The notes under the pieces were generated by a model. That model saw nothing but the letters and a program-made list of their open reading frames with translations. It was not told the origin of the DNA and did no database searches. A stretch of DNA of 20,313 nt from Chara braunii (lineage: Eukaryota; Streptophyta; Charophyceae; Charales; Characeae), in the NCBI GenBank assembly GCA_003427395.1, contig BFEA01000248.1, positions 664,891 through 685,203 on the forward strand. The letters are read 5' to 3'. A program made the position numbers and the translations under genes. Of this stretch, positions 8,815 through 19,270 are shown in pieces (within the stretch, counting starts at the first letter, position 1; each line of letters begins with the position of its first letter).

Positions 8815-11654
8815 GACTGGTTTGTATGCATGTCAGTAGAAGTGGGTTCCTTTTTAGTGTTGAGGTTGAGTCGAGAATATCCATATTAGAGCTAGAGGCT
8901 CGTTTTTTTTTTGCATCTTACTTTTTCATATTTTTTGTATCTACGCTGCTTAACTGTACAGATAGGGGTTCACGACGTATGACTATCATTGAGGATTTCA
9001 CTAGTGATTGAAGGATTGGGATTCAGTGGTATGACATATGTACACTGAGACTACTTTTCTTCTTACTCCTGAGAGTCAGGTTCGTTGATTTTGAGTGTAT
9101 TGCTGACAGGGTGTTTACTCAGTCTAAGTGAGTGTACGAGTTTGAACCACTATTGTGTTTTGAGTGAGATATCTCATTCCTGAGTGTATTTGAGTTGAGA
9201 TTTTATCTGGGACTACTTTCTTGTATATGGCGATCACGATCACTCTCACATGTGTGGGTCATCCTGATGTATGATGACTTTGTGTGAGAGATGTATGAGA
9301 AACATCTCGTATGCTTTCTATTCTGTGAATGTGAATGGGCATGAACTGTCTACTCTTCGGTATACTCGTGCGGCATGCCTACGAGCAGATAATAAGGTCA
9401 AGTATAAGGGGAGGAAGCGCAGTCTGTTTTTCTGAAGGATGTGAGAATCCATAAAGATTTATGAGTCTTTGAGGCTTGAACGCTTGTCATGCCAAATGTT
9501 TATTATTGAGTTGTGATGAGGACTCATAAGTTGGTCTCTCAGTTTGAGTTGTTTTATGGTTGAAACACCTTTAAGTGGGAAGGTGGACTTTTGTTTATTT
9601 GGAGATTCATCTTCAGAAGGAAGATGTTTTAAAAAGGTCGTGTGGAAGCTCATCCTAGAGAGAGAGGGATGACTGGGAGACCTAATGAGTAAGACCTCAT
9701 TTGACTAAAAGGTGGTTAAAATATTTAATGGCAGGGAAAGTTGATTTTGAATGATAAAGTCTAACGAGAAGGACCAAGTTTTTATTTGGTCATTGGTGGA
9801 ATTTGGGAGGTCACAGGGATGTTTCATTTGTGAGATGTCATTGAGATGTGTGGCTTTCTTGTTCTGATCAAGTTGGAAGGTCACGGCCTTGTGAATCTGG
9901 CGGTGATTCTGTTTTGTGAATGTAGAGAGGATGTCATGTTCCCTGTATTGTCCCACAGAGGACTGGTAAATGTCTTTTATGTGTGACAGACCTTTGTGTA
10001 GTCTCGCAATAGGCATGTATTGTTGCGACACTCCGTCCAGTCACTTTTGCTAATTTTAAGGCATTTGCAGGAATACCAAGCTAACGGTGAAGTTTAGCAT
10101 CACTAGGGCGCAACCCCTAGTATTGGCTGCTGATCGGCGTAACCTGAGCAGCGGGCCCACGTCTTACCAAGGGAGTAAAGACATAAAAGGTGTGGCCGCC
10201 TAGGAGGGTTTTACTCGTGTGGGATGTCAGAGGGATAACAGTCGAGTCAATCGAGTATGAGGATGGTCCTGATTGAACGCTTATCAAGAGAAGGTCTATC
10301 GTTGTATAACCAGCGAGGGCACTACCTCTAAAATAACAACGAGGTGGGTCGTAGACCTGACTTGATCAACCAGATTATGGTGGACCAAGATGGAGATTTG
10401 GCCTTCCTGTACTAGACTGCAGGAAGAGTCTGAGATAATATATACATATGTATGTATGTATATACTTGATTATGAGAATTTCTAGAGGAAGGCATGAATG
10501 TCTTCAAAGGTCTCGGTTAGGGTCTGTGTCTCTAGTTATGGCCCTGCTTCCAGGGTAAAGACTAAATGAGACACTTAACAAGAAGTCGGCGTTTGTCTAG
10601 GACAAAGGGGAGAGGACGGTTGAGAGGGTCGTTGAAACTTATGTTGTAGTATACATGTCTAGTACACCGGCGTCCTAGTGTCAAGATAATGGAGACCCAG
10701 GTTAGAATTCTGGCAGCATAGAGTTGTGTTTAGCATGGATTGATGGAGGCCTTGAACCGGAGTCTGTCAGCTAATCAGATTGGTTCCTTCTCGTCAGTTT
10801 TTTGGATTATGGATGAATTGATGACTTTTGATTCTTCAAAGTGACGGAGACGTCGCTTAATATGGTCCGACAAGCTATCGGTGCGAATACTCTTACAAGG
10901 GTATCCGCCCTGGTTTTTACAAATGACAGAAAATAAATTATGTTTAAGATTTGAGTACATCGCTCAGGTTGAGGCAGTGTCTGTTGTTTACGTTTACTAA
11001 ATGGGTGATTAAATTAGAGAGTGAGTGGGCGCGCAGACTTAAGGCGCACGTGATTTTTTTTTGTTGATGATTGAAGAGTCAGCGCGGTTACCGGCCAAAA
11101 TTTTAGTTCTGATTGAACTAGGATTAAAACATACTTTTATTTTGACTGATACATTTGACCACAACATGTGCGCCCGTCCGTTGGATGGCATCGACAACAA
11201 TGTGATTTTGAAATATTTCAGTAGATCTGCGTGTCGTGCGGTATTTGTTTACTAGCGGACCTGTGGGGCTGCACTCCGAGGATGGCAGGGGACGCCACAG
11301 GTGCACGACCCACCACCCGCCGGTTGCCACGTGAAGAATGGGTGTGGCCAAAAAGTGAGCAGTGTCCGGGCGGAGCGGCCCGGGACGTTGTGGGACGACC
11401 ACTACAGCAGCCCACCTCTAGAACCCTTCTCCACTTCTGTCTTCAGAGTTCTCATTTGAATATCTGCTACCATCAAGATCTGTACCGGGACCCGCTTCAT
11501 CTAGGGGACGTTGCGGGCATCGCAGCACGCTCGCACCCTCCTTTTTTACGGGCTGGTTGTTACATGCTTCCTAGCAGAATTCAGATTCTGTGACCACCGT
11601 CCTGTTGTCTGTTTCAGTGAACACCCCTTGTGGGGACGGGGGGTCGTGGTGTGA
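8815..11654. other. Long non-coding stretch, hairpin-rich
   Basis: No recognisable protein or RNA gene. It holds short T runs (8904-8912) and many short perfect hairpins or palindromes: a 12-bp palindrome at 9165-9176; CATCTTC/GAAGATG at 9608-9614 and 9620-9626; CTTCCTG/CAGGAAG at 10403-10409 and 10420-10426. There is a TATG/TATA-rich microsatellite at about 10437-10464. Base usage is T/G-rich on the plus strand from about 9000 to 9950. It could be the 3' untranslated part or LTR of the element, or inserted repeats; no partner repeat was found. Confidence 0.5.
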
Positions 11655-12500
11655 GTATGCGTTGAGCAGGGTGAGGTCGGAGACACTTTGGTGGAGGCTC
11701 CCAGCGATACTAACGTGCAGAACGTTCGTCGGGCCTGGGCTGCAGAGGCAAAAGGGAAAAATCAAACTAACTGGCAGTCGGTTCCTTCCGAAGTCTCTCT
11801 TGAGATAATTGGCGTTGTTGAGCAGATTACCAGTTACTAAGAAGTCAATTGTTGTGGAATCTGCTACCATCGGAGGCTGCGTGAGCCAAAGGGAAAGAGG
11901 GTTGAACCTGGCCGTTGAGTTGCGCCAGGTGCAAGCGGAAGAAGGGGAGGCGCTGTGGTAGAAGAAAGTGGCTATAGCGGAAGTAGGAGGAAGGAGGGCA
12001 TGCGCTAAGCTATGGTGTGAATAGCATAGAGGGGATGAGGATTGGTAGCGGGAGCCTTGGAAGGGAGACTGGCTGAATGGAGGAAGAAGCGAGGCGGGGG
12101 CGCCGTGAAGTACGAATGAACCCGGGCGCGATATTGTGCTGGGTGCGTTCGACAGTAAAAGTGGCGGGTAACAAGATCTGGCATACCCAAAGAGTTATGG
12201 CTCGCTCGATTCTTATCGGAATCGAGTGATGGAAGATGCTACGTAGGGGTTCTCAAACCTGGGGAGTCTGAATATGATGTTAGTTTGAGTGGAAAGTTAG
12301 TAGAGTAGACGATAAAGAAGAAAGTTACTTCGTGAAGCTATGGCGGGAGTATAGATAGAAGAAGTAAGGAAATCAAGAATACTACTCAATTTTCGATGAA
12401 ATCGACCGTGGGAAGAGTTAAAGTAGAGGTTTTAAAGGTAGGCAATCCCGAATTCGAAGTGAGATTGATCAGGCAATTAGTATGAGATGAGCTAGAAAAA
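11655..12500 (+). pseudogene. Possible decayed reading frame, unrecognised
   Basis: One frame from 11655 is open for 61 codons and looks protein-like (motifs NVQNVRRAWAAEAKGKN and SEVSLEIIGVVEQITSY). It continues after TAA 11838 and TGA 11916 with basic, Gly/Arg-rich sequence. Farther on, the frame has coherent-looking pieces (CYVGVLKPGESEYDV, near 12240) between many stops. I cannot assign it to a family. It may be a heavily mutated gene or chance. A perfect 8-bp hairpin (CTCGATTC/GAATCGAG) lies at 12205-12226. Confidence 0.2.
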
Positions 12501-13281
12501 AAATAAGTGCGTGGAGGGGGTCGACGGGCAGACGAAAAATGGCAATGAGAATCAAAAAGAGGTAAGAAAAGATTCTAGACTAAGGTTTTGAGTCATTCTG
12601 AAGTGATTGGTCTAGCCAGATTTTGGATTTGGGTGGTGGATTTGTTGGTCGAGGCTGCGTATGGCAGGGGAGTTACAACGACGTATGTATCTGCCCTTGT
12701 ACCAGTGGCAGATTCAGTTCTGCAGATTCGGTGAGCAACAGAGTGGGCAGCACCTGGGTGCTTGATGCTTCAAGAAGTTCGTAGCCTATCCGGATCGTTG
12801 TTTTCATCTCCAAGGTCGCGTTGCACATCCTGATGGTCGTTTTCATATTCACGAGCCACACACTTTCTCTTCGCATTGGAGGCGATAAGAGTGGAATGGA
12901 TTTGATCAGGGTCTCGAACCAGATGCGTTGAAGGGACGAGCGACTGAGGAAGATGGTATAGACGAGGCAAAAAGCTGATTACTTGGAGCATGCAGCTTTT
13001 GTGTGTCCACAGCCCATCATCACGATCTCCTTCAATGTCAGAGTCAGAATCTTTCGTCGTGATCGAGATTGAGGTGCTCGTCATGATACCGCTCACCATC
13101 TTCGTGCTCATCGTCGTCTAGTACATCTGATTACCTCCCATGCGTGCACACTATTCAACTGCTCGTGTCCGTCGGGGATCCTGCTATTTTCGTTTTCATG
13201 TCGTCTTCCTGCCGTCGATGGGCTGAACGAACCCGGTTGCAATAGGTGGCCATGTACGTTCATATAACAATTGTTGTGTGC
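12501..13281. other. Unassigned stretch without a recognisable gene
   Basis: Several short open frames occur on both strands (for example a minus-strand piece at 12770-13111 rich in Ser/Asp), but none shows a known motif or repeats elsewhere. I treat the stretch as non-coding or too decayed to read. Confidence 0.4.
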
Positions 13282-13342
13282 GTGAGTGAGAGAGAAAGAG
13301 AGACATGCGAGAGAGAAAAAAAAAATGAGGAGAAAGAAAAAC
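13282..13342. repeat. Purine-rich GA/A tract
   Basis: About 60 nt are almost wholly purine on the plus strand (GAGAGAGAAAGAGAGA, then an A run, then GAGGAGAAAGAAAAA). It is a low-complexity tract. It resembles the polypurine tracts retroelements use to prime plus-strand DNA, but no LTR start follows that I can recognise, so that role is unsupported. Confidence 0.7.
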
Positions 13343-14120
13343 AGGCTTACCGACTGAACAGGCTACCCATCAGTCGCAGATTGTAGGGAGTGGTCTGAGT
13401 GTGTGAGTATGCCCGACTATACTCTTTCTGGTGTATGCTTTTTGGCGAACCTGTTGCTGCTAACAGGCGTCGAATACGTGATTCCAATGGCCATTCTTAG
13501 TTGGTAGATTGGTTTGTCGGATTAATCCTGCTAAACGAACGAGACCCCAACCTGTTGGTTAACTATGCAGGGACTTTCCCTCTTGACCAACTTTTTAGAG
13601 GGACTGTTGGATGGCGAACCAACAGAAGGCAAACTTACCAGGTTCATACATAACAAGGATTGACAGATTGAGAGTTTTTTCCTGATTCTATGGGTGGTGG
13701 TGGTATATGACTCTCTTAGCTGATCGAGTGGCCAATTTCTGCCTGTGGTAAGACAGGCATTTCTCGAGTCCTGTTATTTGACATACGGAGCGGGCAGGGA
13801 ACTATCGTTGTAGTATGTTAGCTATCGTACTCAGTAGCAAGTGACTGCTGCGACTTCCATGAAGTACCACATACAAGACTAGCTGCTTAGTCGGCACGCT
13901 GTTCATCCTACCAGAGGAAGTAGTTGGAGGGGAGTTGCGGAGCTTGAAGACTTACCTGTTGGCTGATATAGGGCTCATTGTGCAGATCAACTCAGTTGTC
14001 AAAAGGGCGTGAGCTGCAGGCATGTTTGCTAGCCTGTACACTGTTCGCTGCCGAGTGGAGGAGCTTGAGACGGACCGCAAGAAAGCAAGCTTACTCTCGA
14101 GATGTAAGTTGCTTACTTCA
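13343..14120 (+). other. Hairpin-dense non-coding segment
   Basis: Short perfect stems occur roughly every 60-100 nt: CCTGTT/AACAGG (13450-13467, loop GCTGCT), CTGTTGG/CCAACAG (13604-13625), GCCTGT/ACAGGC (13741-13758, loop GGTAAG), CAGGC/GCCTG near 14018, and an 11-bp stem with a one-base bulge at 14083-14114 (AAGCAA..CTTAC with GTAAG..TTGCTT). Several share CAGG/CCTG words. No coding potential is seen. It directly precedes the conserved-loop array. Confidence 0.5.
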
Positions 14121-14815
14121 CTGGAATAGTGAGGTAAGGAAACGTTTATAGAGAAAGGGGGTTAAGCTTGTGGCTCACAACCCATGTTTTGAGCGGGGAT
14201 CAACTCGTTTGAAGTCATGAATATTGCGGATGATCACTGTGACTTGGAGGATCGTCAGGGAGGTCAACAGTTGGCAGTTGGACTCCTGTTTGACAAAGTT
14301 GTTGCGCATTTTGGCCATCATTGCGGGGCCTTTCAGGCGACTGAAGATTACAAGGCCCTCTCCTGAGAGTTCAGTCAGTCCCCCTCTTGTATCTCAAGCG
14401 TTTGAAACCCCTTACCTTCTGCCTTTCTTATTCTAAGTCTAATCTTGTTCAAAGAGGAAGGCGGTAGGCGGGATTGCAACCCGTAGGACCGCATCAAAAC
14501 TCGGTGGCGAGTTCGCTCACCGATTGCGGGAGCTCTGCCGGAACCTAGGCGGGGTTCTGGAGGCAGGGAACTGCCATGTATACTTTCTTATGTCTGTATG
14601 AACCCACTACTTCCCTGTCTGACTATTCTCCCCTCTAGGTTGACTGTTCCCTTATAACTTGGCTTTTATTTCATGACTTAATCAGACTGAATGAAAGGGA
14701 TGCTTGTGAAAAGTTTAAGTTTCTTTTTATTTTGATTGAAAGCAGACTAAGGATGAACTGGGGGGAAGGTGGGAAGAAGGTAGTTTTGCATGCGTTTGAC
14801 CGGGTCAACCAAAGA
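14121..14815. other. Unassigned stretch without a recognisable gene
   Basis: Only short unsupported frames are present. The composition becomes T-rich toward the stem-loop array. No repeats, RNA genes or protein motifs were recognised. Confidence 0.4.
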
Positions 14816-15579
14816 CTGGGCACTGTTTTCAAGCAGAATCGTCCAGGGCTATGTTTATTTGACTGTTTTTTTAAGGACCAAACATTGTTTATAAGCAGAA
14901 TGGTCTGATTGTTGTGTTTATTTTTGAGGGTTTGCCTTATTGATTTTGGGGATAAAGCATTGTTTCTAAGTATAATGGTTTGTTCTGTCTATTTTTTTTT
15001 TTGTTTCTGACTGAAGTTGGGCTAAGGCATCCAACTTCATGCTTTGAGTGATTTCGAATAAACTGAACATTATTTCTAAGCAAAATGGTTTAACTTTTTG
15101 TTTTATTTCTGAGAGAGGATTTTTTGTCTAAGGCTAAACATTGTTTCTAAGCAGAATGGTTTGGCATAAAACCACACACATAAGTATAAACTGAGTATAA
15201 CAGAAAATAATTTATTTATATTTGCATGTGATCTAGCAGTTGTACATTGTTTTTAAGCCGGATGGTCCAACGCTAAGCCATATCATTAAGAAGATAAATA
15301 AATTTACATAGTATAACTGAAAGTAATTTGGGTAAGCTGAGTATTGTTTCTAAGCATAATGGCTAAGTCCCTGCTCATATTTTAATTTTCTTTGAGAACA
15401 CAAGTCAGAAAAATATTAAATTTTGGATATTAAACAGTTCAGGGCGACTAGACATTGTCTCTAAGCAGAATGGTCTCGTCATGGACTCAAAGAAGAGAAA
15501 AGTAGTTGTGCAACATGTTCGCGTATATCCTAAGGCATGCTAGACATTGTTTCTAAGCAAGATGGTCTAGCACCATGCC
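14816..15579 (+). repeat. Array of nine conserved-core stem-loops
   Basis: A core close to ATTGTTTCTAAGCAGAATGG recurs nine times, starting at 14822, 14884, 14959, 15069, 15140, 15246, 15343, 15454 and 15546, with spacings of 62-111 nt. In most copies a preceding C and ATT pair with AATG or GATG at the other end of the core, leaving a 12-nt loop and a bulged G. Outside the core most copies have complementary arms whose sequence changes between copies: GCTAGA/TCTAGC in copy 9, GACTAGA/TCTCGTC in copy 8, GCTAAA/TTTGGC in copy 5, GTTGTA/TCCAAC in copy 6, CTGGG/TCCAG in copy 1. Copies 2, 3 and 4 have weaker arms. Spacers are partly similar (an AGTATAAC..GAAA..TAATTT block near 15193 and 15310), so the array probably arose by tandem duplication. 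Function is unknown. Confidence 0.85.
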
Positions 15580-16986
15580 ATATGTAAGTTGGGTATAAGG
15601 GATAAAGCATCTGAGAGTTTCATGAACTAATCTATGAGGATTTGACTTCGGAGTTGGTGAGAGTACTTATCAATGTGGTTTGGTCTTGCATGTGGCTATT
15701 CCCCACACATTGATTGATAGCCTTGGTCATAGACCTTTCATGTGTTACATGTCCTCTTGATTGTTTTCGATTTCGGATTTGGACTAGATTCAGTTTGATC
15801 CCAAGAGGATCATTGTTTGTTATTACTGATAAAAGGTCGGTTGCCGATTCGTCGGTTTACGACTCAACTCCAATCCACTCTCGATTACCCAACTTGAAGA
15901 CTTTAGCCCTGGTGGTTTTAATTGTTTATTAAGGTTTTCACCCGGACTTTTATTGAATGGTCATTTAACAGAGGTACTGAGTATTTATTTTGGAAGGTTG
16001 ACAAAGGTTGTGGCTTGCATGACTAAAGCAAAGGGTATGAGTATAGAGAATGGTTGAAGTTGACGCCGTGTAGTGTGTGAATTTTTTGTTGAATCTTTGA
16101 TGTGGCTGCACATATGTTTGTGGTTCGAACTTTGAATTTGATTGTCTGCGATCACATACGTATATATGGTTGAGAGGCGTCCCACTGTGATTGTGAGAAG
16201 TGATCGTCACATATTTATGATCCTTTACATATATGTATATACATACGCGTCGGGTGTTCGCGCAACCTATTGTGACCATGCGTAAGGGTTAAACAGACTC
16301 TGCGTTGGGAAAAAAAGGGAGATCATTTTTTATCCTGTACTTTTTAGAGTTTTTATAGTTGAACGTTATAGTCCGTGGCAACCGTCAAAGTCAAACCCCT
16401 TGAGTTATCTCCAAACCCTGGATGATGAAGATGGTCTCAAGGGCGATAAGAGGCGACTGCCACCACAGGTATGAACCTGTGTACCACCCACTCTCCGCAG
16501 GGTGCAGAAGAGGGTGTGGTTCTCAATCACACTTGACGATTGTCCAGCGACGAGAGATTAACCTCTCAAGGCCGACACTTGAGTGCCGACACTTGAGTGT
16601 TGAACGTGACCTTCGAGACTAACGATGACCGAGTGATTATGGGTACTACATAGTACGCCATCATTGCGACAGCTTGTGAATATTTGCATTGCTAGTCGAT
16701 ATGAGAAGGCTCTGCGCCCCCTCGGTTTTATACTAAGTCTCGCGCGTATCGCTGAACCGATTTCCGCCTTGAAAGGTTATGGGTTGGATACAAAAAGGGA
16801 CTAGGAGTGTTGTTGTGTTGTTTGAGTGTGTTTTTTAATTTTATGTTTTAAGACGTGGTGTAACGCGTGGTGAGTGGGATGCATCCTAGTTGACCGACGA
16901 TAAGTCGCTCTTAGGACTTTAGCCCCCCAATGCGTCAGTTCGCGTGAGGGTCCGATAGAGGTGTAGGACTGCGTGTACCCCCTATG
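15580..16986. other. Non-coding stretch with minor repeats
   Basis: No recognisable gene. It contains a TATATG-rich patch (16224-16245), a perfect 7-bp hairpin CACAGGT/ACCTGTG (16464-16481), and a 14-bp tandem duplication (listed separately). Short frames on both strands show no family motif. Confidence 0.45.
16571..16598. repeat. 14-bp tandem duplication
   Basis: GCCGACACTTGAGT is present twice in direct succession (16571-16584 and 16585-16598). The inner ACACTTGAGTGT (second copy with the next bases) is nearly self-complementary. This is a small local slippage or target-site-like duplication. Confidence 0.9.
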
Positions 16987-17445
16987 CTACAACGTACGAG
17001 AAACGCCCTTGGCTGGTCCACCTCTGCAATTGCAAATGATTAACTTTCGTATTGTGGACTGGTAGCTCGGCAGGGATACGCCCACCGAAGGGAGGTGACA
17101 ACTCTCGTAAGGTGGAGGTAAGTTGTACCTTGTGTAGGCTCTATCATGTTGTAGGGGCTCGCGAGAGGTATGACTGACGCACTCGGCCGGAGCGGCTTGC
17201 CGAAGCTCCATGTGTATCGCAAGTAGACCAACTCCTACGTGACGAGGCCGGGAGGGTCCTGCCCTACGAGGGACCGATGCGCTCGATAGCGGGTTGCTCC
17301 CCCAACTTATATAGGCGGGGCATAACACTTCGGTGAGCCCATGGGCCTCTCCATGTGCCCCATGGAGAACTGAGGTACCCCTAAGGCTCTCCCTTACTAC
17401 CAGTCCTCTCCGAAAGTACCTGGGCCTTTTTTTGGCCAAGTACAT
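16987..17445 (-). CDS. Hypothetical protein containing the shared repeat-coded segment
   Basis: This is a 152-codon open frame on the minus strand. Its middle (about residues 52-110) is the segment shared with copy A at 225-402 and keeps the same frame, with motifs RRAGPSRPRH, GLLAIHMELRQ and DRAYTRYNLPP. It is rich in Arg, Ser and Pro and shows no signal peptide, membrane segment or catalytic motif that I know. The first part (MYLAKKRPRYFRRGLVVRE) is not shared with copy A. The A/B comparison suggests selection on the shared piece. A true start, splice structure and function cannot be given; it may be one exon or a repeat-borne frame. Confidence 0.35.
   Translation of the reverse strand: MYLAKKRPRYFRRGLVVRESLRGTSVLHGAHGEAHGLTEVLCPAYISWGSNPLSSASVPRRAGPSRPRHVGVGLLAIHMELRQAAPAECVSHTSREPLQHDRAYTRYNLPPPYESCHLPSVGVSLPSYQSTIRKLIICNCRGGPAKGVSRTL
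17115..17290 (-). repeat. Repeat copy B
   Basis: This is the second copy of the ~175-bp repeat also found at 225-402, in the same orientation and about 87% identical. The left edge again has GGAG|GTAAGT on the plus strand. Flanking sequences differ completely from those of copy A, so the boundaries are sharp at both ends. Confidence 0.85.
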
Positions 17446-18232
17446 GCAGTCCGAGTGGTTGGTACCAACTCAGACTGCCACTAGAGCCTCCTCATGCCTC
17501 ATTTTCATTTCCAGATGCTACTCATTAGGTCCGAGTAGTCAAGGGGCAACCTTTCTTGAAATAAAAAAAACTTATGGACCTTTTTCTCGATTTTCTCTAG
17601 TTTTACCCCTTTTTGGGTAGGCCGAGGTACATAGCGACGCAACATGTGCGCAACCACTCGTCAATAGCAAAAAACACATCTCCGCCTCCTTTATAGGTTT
17701 GCTGTATGACGTGATACCCGCGCTCAAAACGAGGTATTTTAAATCATCTCTAAGCCGATAAATAAAATTTTACCTCACCAAAATGATATGATAGTTAATA
17801 ATAACAATAAAATTTGAAAAAGGTCAGGACCCAACGGTCACTCAAGCAGGTGTCACCCATCAATCGGAGTTTGCTTCTAGATTCGGCCTAAAAATAAAAG
17901 ACTGAAATTGGCGCGTCATAGTCTCATAACGGGATGATCCTGATGAGCACCTCCCTCCTTTCAAAGCACGCTAACCGGGCCTCCCCTGAAGGGTACTACC
18001 CGGGTCCGATGGCAAGGAGGGGGCTTATGACCTTCTACAGGAGGTGATAAGCCTCCTACCAAAGCGGTCGCAGGTTACCCTTTTTTGGGGTCATGTTATA
18101 CAGTGCTTAGTCAATTACGTCATTAATGCGAAGGGTCTGACCAACCTCGGCCGCCAATCTGCAGTCACGATTCAGAAGTGAACCTTTAGTTCCTCCGCGG
18201 AACGACGAAAGGGGAAGAAAGCTCAAAAGACA
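17446..18232. other. Unassigned stretch without a recognisable gene
   Basis: No protein motif is recognised. Just upstream, at 17349-17367, is a perfect hairpin (CTCCATG/CATGGAG, loop of 5), and a 12-bp palindrome (GTTGGTACCAAC) sits at 17458-17469. Around 17950-18060 there is a GC-rich patch with partial inverted repeats (GGAGGTGATAAGCCTCC). Nothing supports an RNA gene. Confidence 0.4.
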
Positions 18233-18280
18233 ACTACTACTACTACTACTATTACTAATAATAATAATAATAATAATAAA
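18233..18280. repeat. Trinucleotide microsatellite
   Basis: A run of ACT repeats passes directly into ATA/AAT repeats and is followed by an A-rich tail. It is a compound microsatellite of about 48 bp. No coding role is visible. Confidence 0.95.
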
Positions 18281-18508
18281 AGAAAAAAAATGAAGTAAAC
18301 ATAGCACTAGTACTGTCTGGGACCTCCACGTCCCTGAGCGAGCCCGACGGCTACCACGGCCATAGGCTGGTGAGCCTGCGTGGACCAATGAAAAGTCCAG
18401 TGGCACACCCACCCTTTTTGTCGTGGGAGCGCCTGCCGGACTAGTCCAAGGACAAGACCCGCACAGAGCGAGCCTAGTATACTACCATGGCAGCGAGCAG
18501 GTTGTACC

Positions 18509-18632
18509 TGGTACACAACGGAGATCTGTAGACAAAGAGCTGGTATGTTGTGAAGTCCGAGCAAGGAGCCGGTACACAACGGAGCTCATAGACTGGTATC
18601 CGGTACATAGCGGAGGGCCGGGACACTGTGCT
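18509..18632. repeat. ~31-bp tandem repeat, four diverged units
   Basis: Units begin at about 18509, 18540, 18570 and 18601, each starting with a GGTACACAACGGAG-like block (exact at 18510 and 18571, GGTACATAGCGGAG at 18602, strongly diverged at 18541). The array abuts the point where similarity to the Harbinger transposase ends, so it may mark the break that removed the rest of the gene. Confidence 0.65.
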
Positions 18633-18649
18633 CTCCGACAACGTTCACT

Positions 18650-19270
18650 GGTTTGTCCACATAGATGTGTGTGTAGTCTATGCAACCATAACAGTTGGGG
18701 AAACCCTTTGCCTTGAACGAGCGCAAAATGACCATCCTCCGCAACCCATAAGGCCAAAAGATCTTCTCTCGCTACATCCTCAGAAGTGACTGAGTCACGT
18801 CCTTCACTGCAATTAATGCTGATGCGCGTCCTATGTCCAATGACGACGTGCTGCTCTCGTACGTCTCCCCTCTTGCCCAACGATAAAGCGCGTATACAAT
18901 GATGTGATCCGACATAAAAAAGATACCCTGTAGAATGTCACCCTTCACTGCAGATGAGGGGACCGCCTCGACGATCTCTCGGAACACTTTAGGGGACATC
19001 CGCAACTTCTCCTCATAACCCTATGTCGCGTCGTCCATCTTCTGGAGATCCTCCTATGTCCCTCTCGTCCTTCTCCTCATCCACCATCTCGGAGTTGCCC
19101 GCAAGATCACACCCGACGCCATAACGCAGCAAAATTGCACAATGGATTTTGATAACGACACTCAATCGGGTGCCTCCATCACTTGTTGCATGAGTTGCCT
19201 CTGCCTGCAAATGGATAGTCTCATCCTCAGCCGAGTTGTCGTTCTCTCAATGCGATAACGAATGGCGACG
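18650..19270 (-). pseudogene. PIF/Harbinger transposase, truncated and interrupted
   Basis: PIF/Harbinger nucleases (DDE_4 type, related to HARBI1) cut and paste DNA transposons. Reading down from about 19270, a single minus-strand frame gives a basic Arg-rich N-terminal part, then EDLQKMDDAT and YEEKLRMSPKVFREIVEAV. ADHIVAYALYRW-like (here SDHIIVYALYRWARGETYES) and STSSLDIGRASALIAVKDVT follow. Last come IFWPYGLRRMVILRSFKAKG and FPNCYGCIDYTHIYVDKP, whose IDYTH block holds the first catalytic Asp. Four in-frame stops interrupt it: TGA at 19164-19162 and TAG at 19056-19054, 19023-19021 and 18774-18772. After VDKP the similarity stops and the second and third catalytic acids are absent. The family call is confident; the element is inactive as read. 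Terminal inverted repeats were not identified. Confidence 0.8.

Noticed and set aside
11124-11415. Minus-strand frames in a GC-rich patch as a gene
   Set aside because: Two overlapping frames of low-complexity composition with no motif and no second copy.
13282-13342. Polypurine tract priming plus-strand synthesis
   Set aside because: It is simple GA/A sequence and no LTR start is recognisable after it.
14816-15579. CRISPR-like array
   Set aside because: Spacing is irregular (62-111 nt), the cores are diverged, the flanks are partly related to each other, and the window is eukaryotic.
15965-16279. 104-codon minus-strand open frame
   Set aside because: His/Tyr/Thr-rich translation of AT-rich DNA ending in a TATATG microsatellite; no family motif.
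17930-18060. 5S-rRNA-like segment on the minus strand (a TTAGCGTGCTT-like word)
   Set aside because: Only about a dozen bases match; the rest of the internal control region and the fold do not follow.
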